NCBI GenBank assembly: GCA_022747635.1
Contig: JAKTNV010000652.1
Coordinates: forward strand, 22,847-86,846
Length of the DNA: 64,000 nt
Reading direction: 5' to 3'
Origin: Hetaerina americana
Taxonomy: Eukaryota > Arthropoda > Insecta > Odonata > Calopterygidae
The notes beneath the pieces are model-generated. The model was not told the DNA's origin and did not search any database. It was given only the letters and a program-made list of their open reading frames with translations. Each line of letters begins with the position of its first letter. Position 1 is the first letter of the stretch. A program made the position numbers and the translations under genes. Below, piece after piece: positions 35,741 to 45,545 of the stretch.

Positions 35741-35829
35741 TCGCAGGTAATCTACCGATTAAAATAGGTTTGGATGGACGCAACTACTAAATAAATATCT
35801 TTTCTCTCCCGACAAAACACAAATATACA

Positions 35830-36116
35830 TGCATATTCAAATACGGAGATGAAGCCCCACTTAATCTCCGTATGCTTCCTTCCTCCCTTCATTTCGTACA
35901 ACATCCCTATCCTATTTCTGCCCCTTCTTCTATTACCTGACATTCTCCCCTCTATCACAGTCTTCAACATTCCACTTCCAATCAATATGGTCTGCATCCA
36001 TTTTTTCCGTCTCATAATGTACACTCCAACATTTACCAACCCTCCCTGACCATAGCTAGCACTTCCTATTCCGTTTTCATTGCTGTACAAAAGCCTGGCG
36101 AAAGCCTCCAATCTAC

Positions 36117-36118
<2 letters not shown>
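35830..36118 (-). pseudogene. LINE ORF2 C-terminal fragment (copy f)
   Basis: The minus strand is open here and reads RRLEAFARLLY (usual RIEAFEMWCY) at about 36115, then MRRKKWMQTILIGSGMLKTV, IEGRMSGNRRRGRNRIGMLY and EMKGGRKHTEIK. This is the clearest copy in the window of the LINE tail RRRKKWIGH...VIEGRM.GKR.RGRPRIGMLDE.KEGR. Its 5' side stops at the (TA)n array. The GRPR proline and the WIGH histidine are changed, and the upstream reverse transcriptase is absent. Confidence 0.75.
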
Positions 36119-36186
<68 letters not shown>

Positions 36187-36187
36187 T
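36119..36187. repeat. (TA)n microsatellite between two LINE fragments
   Basis: About 33 TA units separating a minus-strand LINE piece on the left from a plus-strand one on the right. Confidence 0.95.
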
Positions 36188-36400
36188 GTCTTGGACCAAA
36201 ATGGTGGAAGTAGTAGGGACATGGAGAAGAATTGCGTTAGGCAAAGAAGGTTTTACAAGGAGGAAAGAATTGAGACAAGAATATTCGTTAATGAAGTTAG
36301 AAAAAGAATAGCGAGAACTTCGGTATGGAGTAGATAGGCGTGGTTATGTGCCGCGCGGAAACATGGCCATTGAAGTAGGATATCCAATGCATATACACAC
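36188..36400 (+). pseudogene. LINE ORF2 fragment upstream of the C-terminal block (copy g)
   Basis: The plus strand reads RFYKEERIETRIFVNEVRKR then IARTSVWS, a stop, AWLCAARKHG. This resembles the segment LRKRLVKTYVWSVALYGAETW that lies between the reverse transcriptase and the RRRKKW block in the same LINE type. It runs away from copy f, so the two pieces form a divergent pair about a TA array. Confidence 0.5.
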
Positions 36401-37197
36401 TTGCACATATATACATACATATAAATATACATATTTATGCATTAAAATGAGCAATAAGCATTGTCCGCAGAAAAACGTTGTCTTGCCACCGAGAAGTTCG
36501 GAAAGGAATACGTTAAGCATATACTATATTCTACAAAACGTCTGTATATAACTAGTACTAGATATTAAAAAGGTGAATTGAGAATTATGAAGGGAACAGA
36601 AGAACGAATACATCAAATATGTTAACGCCGAACGTTTTGCGATTCGATATCCTAGGGCAAGTTTTTCTGTTTAAATAAATTTCCTAAGGATGGTACTTTG
36701 ATTTATATGCGAATGTCATGAGAAATATTTCACAATCACATGACTCTATATTAATGGTATTTATTAACCTTAATCACCAATTGCTTTAGCCATTACCGCA
36801 AAAATCTTTATGCGATGTAATTATTATTCATCCACAGTGATATCTCGTAAAATGCCGGTCGCTAATAATTAACTCTTATGAGCATTGATTTGATATACAT
36901 TTAATATACTAAGACCCCTTTAATTGGACATTCCATCTGCGAATACAGTTGGTAAATATTGGCAGAGGAGTTTTTCCATGTTTTTTTTATTATCGATTGA
37001 ATTGATGAAAGCTTTTGTAAAGAAATTATGGATATGAATGAAAATGGATGGTTGTAGGATGCAAAAATGCACGGTCAACCTTTCTAGACTTGTTTTCACC
37101 ATATCAATTAAGGGAAATCGGAAAATTGGTAACTTCATTTTTTATTGAGCATTAATCCGAAAACAGCTCTTTTTGCCATCAATTAAAACACACATGC
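36401..37197. other. AT-rich spacer, nothing recognised
   Basis: No gene or repeat was recognised. Confidence 0.45.
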
Positions 37198-37276
37198 CCT
37201 AGGTGGAGAAAAACCCACCTAGGCCTAGTAATCTGACCAGCGATTCTCACCTAGATGGATTTTCCTCCACCTAAGG
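37198..37276. repeat. Cluster of four CCACCTAGG-type inverted motifs
   Basis: CCTAGGTGG (37198-37206) pairs with CCACCTAGG (37215-37223). The same core recurs as CACCTAG (37248-37254) and as CCACCTAAGG (37267-37276) after TTTTCCT, which also mirrors AGGTGGAGAAAA. It can fold as nested hairpins. No transposase or mobile family was identified. Confidence 0.6.
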
Positions 37277-40200
37277 AATAGGTATTTATAATTTGGTCCA
37301 TTGCTATAGAAATAATTGTTAAAAACTCAGATTTGATCGTTTACATGAAAAAACATGAAAATTTTCGCGAGGGTTATACAAAAGGTGATCATTAATTTTC
37401 TTCAATCACTATTAGATTCTCGGAGATACTGGTAGAATCGCCAGTAGTAAGTTATTAAATATTCAGTTGATTTTAACATATTATCAATAAATAATTCCCT
37501 TTCGCCAAACTAACTGCGTAATTGATACTTGATACTAATACTTAATAGATATGCCACCGATGGGATCGTGTCCGTCCACTTTTCATCGTCTGATTTCTCT
37601 AAAAATCGATTGACAGGAGCTTTGACCGATATTACTCGACACATCTCGTATCTTACCCAAAGAAAGCGACTGTTTCTACAAAAAATGTTTACTTAAAATA
37701 ACAATAACGATTATTTTTTCAAATGTCATGGAATATGGATAAAACATTTCTTCAAGAGAGGGCCCCGCCACTGAAAAAATATATTTTCAATAAATTACAG
37801 TTTCGTTGTAATTGCAATGCAATATCAGCTTATTCACATGCGGAATTGAAGAGCAGTTAATTTCATGTTGGGTGTCAAGTTGTGTTTTGTTTGGCAAGGA
37901 ATGTAGAAGTGAATAATCTGTATCCATCTAAAACCTCCCTAAAACGGTAGAGTACCAAATAATAGTGATAGTTGTCCACCTTGCATACGTATCCAACTAA
38001 TTCTACAAAATACATGAAAAATTAAATAACATATGTTTCATTAACAATATTTATACGCATTATGTATTAAATAGTTCGCATTGAATATAACTTCATTTTT
38101 CTAAGGAGTGGTATTTTCAGGCTACCGATTGATTTTCCCAATCAAGGGTTTCAATGCAAGGGAGATTGGACGTCGGAGATTGACATTCTCTCCCATTAAG
38201 TGCCGCGAGGGAACAAACTCTGCCATCATGAAGTTCCCGTGGAGCAGGCTGACTAATGAGAGAATTAAGTAGAATAGATTTCGTGGCATGAGGAAATGAA
38301 CTTAGGATACGAACGAACGGAGGGTTGAACTCAAACCAAACTGCAGACCTCACACTCGCCAATGAAGACGAACAAACTCTTGCGATTAATTTTTCATCAT
38401 CGACCGAACCAATGGAAAGCTTGGTATCGTCAATATTTCTAAAAATCTTACGCACGGGGATTGCGAGTGGGGGCTTGGTGTAGTTGACGACACGGGTTCT
38501 TGGTACCAGCCTGACCACCCCCGGCTCCTTGCACTTAGCACCCCCTGCGATCGCGAAGGTCAAATGCATGTACCCCGCGCGCGAAGTGCGCGCGTGCTGT
38601 TTGCGGCAACGGAGTTTCGCGGACGCTCCCGTGGCGCCTCTGCCGGCGACGGGTCAGAGTGAGGCATGCGGACCGCGCTTGCCTTCCTCATCCACTTCAT
38701 ACTCGAGCAGCTTCCGGTTGCCGTGGAAACGCATTCAATTTCGATATGGCCGCAATGATCCCTCTCTTGCGTGTTCCTTTCAACCGGTATTCATGAATTA
38801 TAATTGGTAGGAGAGTCATTTTTGGGGTTGGTAAGCAGAACGTTTACCTTTCTCTACCAACGACAATGAATTTTCTGCCGGTCCATTCGGAGCAATTGTG
38901 TTGATAAGGTTCGATGAAAAATGATAACGTGCACGCGGGTAGCAATTATGATAATGGAAAGAAAACAATTTAGAGCCGCTCTCGGAAAATGTTTACCCGG
39001 GTTTAACCTTTATCATTTTTATTTTACGTAAGTAATGCAGTGATGAAAATGCAATGGAATCACTCTGCTGATATGCTGACGCGAAAAGCTTTTAACTCAG
39101 ACATCGCAAAACGGGAGATGTATGCGGGAGAGCGTACTGCTGAGAGCACAAAGGGTAATGGAATTGCTAATACTCATGACGCCGAGAATCCATCTCGAAC
39201 CTGGACGTGGGATTAGAGAGAGACACAAGTTTGAATTTCAAAATGGATTAATACCTGACAACTACAAAATCCAGACTATCATGATTATCCAATGGAACCT
39301 ACCACCGCAACTTGACCAGCAACGGCAAACTCAACGTTAATCCACCAACAAGGTTTTACTGTAAATTTGTTTGCACGAGCGTTTTCACTAAGTGACACTC
39401 ACTCTGATAAGCACAGTAGGGATGTCAAAGGAGCTAATGAAATGGTCCGACTTCTCAAAATGTCCAAAAATGTCTCATAAGCCTTATTGTCTGGTAACTA
39501 AACTTCAATGGTTAAATTAATGAGTAAAATTGATTGATGGATAAATAGCTTCCATCCGAGCCAAATTCTTAACGGGAAAAATATCGACGAAGAAATCATA
39601 ATTCAACGAAAAAATTAAACAAAAAATGAAATCAATGGAAGATTAGACTCATTGTTAGATGCTAAGTATTCCCTGATACGCACACATCCCACGCATACGG
39701 GGTCAACGGGGATGTATGGGGGTATATATGTTTCCCGTAGTCACATAAATATGGGTAGATTCTAGGATAGATTCGTTATCCGATTATTTAATCAATTTTT
39801 TTAAAAACTAGGTTTTTATGTAATTCAAGAAGCATTAATATTATACCTCTGGCTAGTTATTATAAAAGAATACACCTACGGAGACGTTAATTTGTTTAAT
39901 TATGAGGAATCGATCAATAATCGGATATCTATAATACTCATATCGGAATAAGAGAAACCCACCCAAGACAACAGGTTTCCCACTCGGCCGACCGACTAAT
40001 CGAGGAGCTGTGTCGGACGCGGCGGCCTTTCCTTCCCTCGGGACCCCTTTCTTGGGCATGTGTGTGTACCAACGTGGGCGTTTGATGCAACCCGAAGACA
40101 CGGCCGGTAATGGACAGGGAGCAAGCGACTAGAGGAGCCGCTCCCAGTGCCCACTCCCACCCGCGCCCCCGCCAAAGGGCCCCGAAGACACGCCGACGCA

Positions 40201-41891
40201 GCGTTTAAAATGAGCTGGGGATGCGGGAAGGGAGGGAGAGGGCGGGTGGGCAAGGGTTTGTGGGAGTGGTCGAATAGAGAGAGAGAAGGCGGAGTGGGGA
40301 AAGGTGTGAGTGAGGTCATTTATGAGGTCGTAAAATATCGCAGCAGCCGACTCAATTCCGAACGCTCGTAGGCGAGAAGTTAACGGCCGGGGAAGGGAGG
40401 TGGTGGAAAGGAAAGCGGGGAGGAAGGAGCAGAGAAGGAAGTCAAGAAGCACTCGAGCATAATAAGACCCGAGTGAGCACATGCGTGTATATAGTTTCGT
40501 GCACTTGGCCGTCATTTAAGGATTATAACACAGATTTACTTCAATGTCACCTCACTCTGAAAACAATTAAATAGTTACACACATGCCCTTAACGCCGCTC
40601 CCTTTCGGGGTAGAACGCGTTACCTAACGTTTGGCATTAACGTTAGTAAAGGAAACTGGTCCTCTCAAACCAGATTCTTCAATAAGGTTCTAATACTATT
40701 CTATCCTTATACACTTCTTTGGTTTGAATCCGTGTGGATTAAAATAAAGGAGCTTGACCGTCTTATCAGTGACGATTAATTAGGTTTAAGGTATTGCGGA
40801 GTCGATCGACGTCATTAGCAACCCACCTGGATTTTTTTCTGGATATTCACAGGGTAAAACACATTTGCGGGCTTGTCCCCAACATCCGTTATGATACGAT
40901 CCCATTGTCTTGCCTAGTCCGGCCGGTAATTTGCGTACGGCGGCCATCACATGAACGTGAACCGCTCCTGTTAGGGTTGTGGCGGTCCCTGGCGCCGGGG
41001 GCTCGCGAGGGCAGCCGCGTACATGGTCAATGTAACGTAATGTCAACTTTTATAAGCTGGAATATTAAGGGAGTCGTCAACGGTTCATATTTAAGCTTCC
41101 GGGATGCTATAAAAAATTTTCGCCAAAAAAATATTAACAAATCCCTCTAACCGAGTAAGTAGTTTGTGGCGCCAATCCTGCCTTCAAGTTGTATGGAAGG
41201 CGTCCTATGTACAACGAGGCTCAATAAGAGAGAACCGAGAATGGAGGAATCGAGAAGACAGCAAAGATGACGTGAAAATTTCGATGATTTTCTGTCATCC
41301 GTCTTTTAACGCTCTAGCAGTTGTCGCCTTTCACATCCTCTGGTGACCGTAATGGGTGAGTTATTATTGGGTGGTGAATGGAAATTCATCCAGATGATGA
41401 GTTATACAAAAGCCTCGTGCGTAATACTGCAAACATGTTCTAACACCAAGAAATATTTCCAATTTGGCATTTACATTCCTCATTACAAGGAATATGAAGA
41501 GAGGCGAAGTTGACCAAGGAAATTCGATCGAAAAAATCGATTAAAAAATTCTAGTATAGGATGGAGAAGAAAACGTAGTTTTTAAATTGAGGATTGGGAA
41601 AGAGGAAAAGTAAGACGAAAGTTTGAAAAGCGATAGATTTTGAATGTGAGGGTACAAAAATTGTAATAACTGCATGAACATGTGGAGAGGGAAAGAGAAT
41701 GCGATTTCAGAAACTGTACAAAGTCTTATTTCAAATTGCGAAATTGCCGAAATAAAAAGTATAAATTGTGGATTATATAATAACATTTCTCTAGAGGGGA
41801 AAATCCCAAGTCATGGACACGATTTGATTCGAATCTTTAGATTAGAAGACCGGGCGCGGGCTTCCGAGATTGCAAGAGTGAACGGCCCTCG
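37277..41891. other. Spacer with CpG-rich patches
   Basis: 38480-38760 and 40000-40460 are GC- and CpG-rich. A perfect CTAACGTT/AACGTTAG hairpin lies at 40624-40646. A weak endonuclease-like start (FISWNIKGVVNG) is at about 41045 but has no continuation. No gene recognised. Confidence 0.4.
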
Positions 41892-41936
41892 AATATCAAC
41901 TCGCACTCGGAGAGAAGCTCTTTGCGAGTTGATATT
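41892..41936. repeat. Perfect 14-bp inverted repeat
   Basis: AATATCAACTCGCA at 41892-41905 and TGCGAGTTGATATT at 41923-41936 are separated by 17 bases. Confidence 0.8.
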
Positions 41937-42769
41937 TAACGGGAGGACTTCATCTGTAGAGAGGGAGAGCTTGCCTTCACCCCTCGAGCCCTCCATTTTA
42001 ATGTATTTGCACCCACGGCCGTTCCAAGTTCGTCCTTTCTAGCGTATTTGCCAGCACAGACTCCGCCCCGCTGACAACTTTCCCCATTCTGACGGCGTGG
42101 TGGCGGCAGAGGATACAACAATCTGCGGCCCCCCCTGGGTCCCCCGCCCACCCCACGCCAACCTCCCCGCCATCCCCAACACCTTTTCACCCCCACTGCT
42201 AAGGGGGATGATCCAAAAGCCCACGTAACTCCTCATGTATGATCCAACCCCAACTCCCACGTTGATGGCTTTGTGCAATTTCTGCAACATCCCCTCACTA
42301 GCAAGATACCAACTCTTATATGTAGTTGAGAGATATTTAAAAATCAAGAAATCTAGGATTTTCATGGCATTCCCATCCCAAAAAGGACGTCCGTTTGCTC
42401 AACGGAATGTAAGCAATTATGACTTATATATTTTAAATTATTCTGAGGGAATAATTAAATACATGTAAAACATTTCCAGACTTGGGAATCGTTCAAGGAT
42501 GTGATGTGGAAAAGCGTTGTTATAATCCTTAAAAAACAATATCGGGAGATAAACAATATCAAGGTATTAAGAGATGGGAGGAGAGAAAAAGTTACTTTAG
42601 GTACGCATGCTAAAAATAAACAAATGGATGCCGAATAAAAAATCACGGATGCAGTATCAACGATACTCTAGGCAACGGAGCACCTCGAGGGACTGAGCAT
42701 ACTGGACATAGGCCTTAGTGACGAACGAGCAAGGTCAAGCATAGAACTGCGTCGAACACTATTGGCTCT
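41937..42769. other. Spacer with a GC-rich patch
   Basis: 42000-42220 is GC- and pyrimidine-rich. Nothing else recognised. Confidence 0.4.
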
Positions 42770-42930
42770 GGTCATGTACGCTGACGACTCGGAGGATTTT
42801 CCATTGCTGCGCACATTTCAAAAGTTCGCAGTGAGCAAAGTAGAAGACCCACAGTCTGCACCCTACCACAGCAGGATGCGTACTGAGTATACGGACCTCT
42901 CTCTTTCTGTCCCAAGCACATACACTCTCT
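42770..42930 (-). mobile_element. Scrap of a mariner related to M3
   Basis: GCACATTTCAAAAGTTCGCA, GTGAGCAAAGTAGAAGACCC and ACAGTCT match 61978-62030 inside the 5' leader of mariner M3, apart from a few changes and a small gap. The left-adjacent GGAGGATTTTCCATTGCTGC also fits GCGGGATTTTGTGTTGAAAT. No coding part remains, and neither terminal repeat was found. Confidence 0.5.
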
Positions 42931-43838
42931 CGCCATCTTAAAATTCTATTTTCGTTTTATCAATACTAAAAACTAAAGGCTATTTATTATAATTAAGAAA
43001 ACATGAAAATCGTCTGTAAAAATATTTTGTAATAAAAAATGAGATCTCTGATTCCAAGAGGTTCCTTCCTCACTCCATTTTGTTTGATATAAGTAATAGC
43101 AAGAAAATGGAATATAAGTCTTTCAATTTACAGTTGTTTTATCTATAAGTCTTACATGAAATATCAATGCGACATTCCTTATAAAATTTGATTGATGACG
43201 CACAATCCATGGTGAGAGATAAGACAACAGTATCAAAAGGAAAATAAATTTAAAATTTTATATTAACTATAATATCACGACATTTGTTGACAAATTATGA
43301 TTTATGCGTTACCATGGGAATAGAAAAAATGAAAAATAATACTAAAAATCACGTGAAATTCTTCTGTTTTCATATGAGCACGATGGCAACAGCGTTACTA
43401 GGAAATATACCTACCCAATACGCCATGCTTCGTATTTAAATATAATGGGGTGTGGAAAATATTGGTAGAATCGGACCACGTCCATGCCATGGATCAAAAA
43501 CAATGAATGCATTAAACAGAAATTCTAAGAGATAAAAATGCAATTAATATTTCAGAGAAAAGGGAGAGAGAGAGTACCTGAATTTAATTAGACACCACAT
43601 GGATTGCAGCCAAAGGGTGTGCTTAAAAAAACACAAATTCAATTTACAGAGGCTCATTTATTCAAAGGGAAAGGCAAACAAGACTGCTCATTATATTTTA
43701 CGTAAAACAGTTTTGTCATGCTGTTGGTTTAGTTGGGTGGTGGTGCATTCCCATGCAGAACGCAGAAATTAACCGGTGAAGCGTAAACTTTCTGGGGAGG
43801 ATTATATGAAAGATCGCAAGATATATTCATGAAGTAAC
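42931..43838. other. AT-rich spacer, nothing recognised
   Basis: No gene or repeat was recognised. A short (GA)n run lies at 43562-43574. Confidence 0.4.
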
Positions 43839-43848
43839 GCGCATGCGC
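43839..43848. promoter_or_regulatory. NRF-1/EWG-like palindrome GCGCATGCGC
   Basis: An exact GCGCATGCGC occurs 80 bp upstream of a TATAAAAG at 43928. In animals this palindrome is bound by NRF-1 (EWG in flies). In AT-rich sequence an exact ten-base match is uncommon but can be chance. It matters only if the TATA element is real. Confidence 0.25.
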
Positions 43849-43927
43849 CGACCGCTTTCGCTCGCCTCACACACGGCTGTTGGGTTGCGTTGCGCTGTGG
43901 GATGCTGGCTCTTCACTCCCTCCTACC

Positions 43928-43935
43928 TATAAAAG
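43928..43935 (+). promoter_or_regulatory. Candidate TATA box TATAAAAG
   Basis: A consensus TATAAAAG sits at the 3' end of a 100-bp GC-richer patch. About 140 bp downstream a 69-codon open frame begins at 44074, with a hydrophobic N-terminal part (SPSLIFLIISSAYALLNIL). No transcript evidence exists, so this is only a candidate. Confidence 0.2.
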
Positions 43936-44073
43936 CTTCTTTACCTAACGCAAATCCCCTTTTAAAGCCCTTACTACCCCGCCCATCTTCGTGTAAATAA
44001 CTTCATACATATTAAAAACTATTCTACTAGGTATAGTATAGGCAGTGTAACTTTAATATTTATCTTAGGTTAT

Positions 44074-44283
44074 ATGCTCCCTGCTTACTTTAATTCCTAT
44101 TCCAGTCCTTCCCTCATCTTTCTTATCATATCCTCAGCGTATGCATTGCTAAACATTTTACAAACTGTTCAACTCTCGCTGGTCAACCGCAGTAATGAAA
44201 CTCAGCAATCAACAACAATTACAAGCAGTGTGGTGTCTAATGTCGTCAAAATTTTCTCAATTCATCTGAAAGCCGGGACATGA
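44074..44283 (+). CDS. Speculative small hydrophobic ORF
   Basis: A 69-residue frame starts with ATG and ends at a TGA. Residues 13-31 (SLIFLIISSAYALLNILQT) would form one membrane segment or a signal peptide, followed by a serine/threonine-rich polar stretch (NETQQSTTITSS) with an NRSNET segment that could be N-glycosylated. It lies about 140 bp after a TATAAAAG. I recognise no family. Frames of this length are expected by chance, the start context is poor (TTAT before ATG), and a (TA)n array follows within 40 bp. I list it only because a promoter-like motif precedes it. Confidence 0.12.
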   Translation: MLPAYFNSYSSPSLIFLIISSAYALLNILQTVQLSLVNRSNETQQSTTITSSVVSNVVKIFSIHLKAGT

Positions 44284-44315
44284 AAGGAACTTCCCAAATA
44301 AATTTTTTTCTCCCA

Positions 44316-44414
44316 CTATATATACATATATATATATATTATATATATATATTATATTATATATATATATATTATATATATATATAATATATATTATATA
44401 TATAATTATATATC
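44316..44414. repeat. Imperfect (TA)n/(TAT)n microsatellite
   Basis: Interleaved TA runs and ATTAT steps over about 100 bp. Confidence 0.9.
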
Positions 44415-44907
44415 ATCAATATTTCAATCCTAGGATTGGTTTACTGCAGATGCTACATTATTTTCTATTCGAACGCAAAGCTGCATATTCTAGGGAGAAT
44501 AATGCGGTGGTTTCCCGTAAACTTCCACATCGCAGTTCTGCGATACCGTGAAATTCTCTCTCGCTCGTAGCTGTGGTACGCCACCAGTGCCTAATTGTGA
44601 AACTACTGCCTTGACAATGGGTTCGGGGTAGTTTTTTAGTGGCAGCCTACTTTTATCGTTGCCTCGTTCCGAAATACCATTATTGTATTTCTTTTTGTTA
44701 ATGTGTTGTTGCCTCGTTCCGAAGAACCAATAACAAACTTTTTCTAAGCTGAGAAATTTTCACCTGTTTCGGGAATGGAAACAGCAACCTTCGTCTCCAC
44801 AGGCAGAAAAAATACATGTATTTGTAAACCAATTATATATACTATATGTATATAATTTATACATTCAAACACGGAATCCCGCCAAACGGCTAACAACCCC
44901 CACCTCT
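44415..44907. other. Spacer with a short direct repeat
   Basis: GTTGCCTCGTTCCGAA occurs identically at 44658-44673 and 44708-44723, 50 bp apart. Nothing else recognised. Confidence 0.6.
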
Positions 44908-44970
44908 TCTTTGTTCGTCCTTTATGTGTGTTCCTATCCCTTTTCCTTGTATCTATTTCTGTGTGAATGA

Positions 44971-45035
<65 letters not shown>

Positions 45036-45118
45036 TTTATATATATTCATTTATATAGAAACAGATATAAGGAAAAGGGATAGGAACACACATAAAGGAC
45101 GAACACAATAAAGGTGGG
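44908..45118. repeat. Inverted repeat with (TA)n loop
   Basis: TTCGTCCTTTATGTGTGTTC with CTATCCCTTTTCCTT on the left is the inverse of AAGGAAAAGGGATAGGAACA with CACATAAAGGACGAA on the right. Outer parts also match (CCCCACC with GGTGGGG). The arms are about 60 bp. The centre is a TA run at 44972-45032 plus TATATATTCATT copies. The right arm leads directly into SINE C. Confidence 0.8.
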
Positions 45119-45360
45119 GAAGGCGGAATCGAACGGATCACAAGAGTAAAAATATTTCCTTGACCGGGACTCGAACACCGGATCTTTCCACTTGCCGGGC
45201 GGATGCTCGGTATGATGTTGTATGAATTCTAACCAACCCACTATCCTTTCCTCTTGTGTCGTGTGTATTTCTCCTTTGGTGGGTGAAACAGCCCCCTGAC
45301 GCCATCTCTTGGCTAAAGAATCGGGGCGCTTGGCGACATATTAGACCCACGGATCTCAGG
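45119..45360 (-). repeat. SINE family C, copy with body
   Basis: Minus strand: GAGCATCCGCCCGGCAAGTG, then a B box in CGGTGTTCGAGTCCCGGTC, then AAGGAAATATTTTTACTC. The last two blocks match SINE C at 26.8 and 11.6 kb. Upstream sequence (GGGGCTGTTTCACCCACCAA) may belong to the element or to the target. Right-hand limit uncertain. Confidence 0.55.
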
Positions 45361-45404
45361 GTAAGTTACGTGTTCTCGATAGCTCAAGTGGATAAGTCAA
45401 GTGG

Positions 45405-45545
45405 TTATATATAATATATATATATAAAATATATATAATATATATAATATATATATATATATATAATATATATTATATATAATATATATTATATATATAT
45501 AAATATATATATATGTATATATATATATGTATATATATACACACA
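45405..45545. repeat. Imperfect (TA)n microsatellite
   Basis: TA runs with AAT and TAT interruptions, ending in ACACACACAT. Confidence 0.9.

Noticed and set aside
41041..41150. Start of a LINE endonuclease (MSTFISWNIKGVVNG)
   Set aside because: The SWNI.G motif is short and nothing downstream continues the domain.
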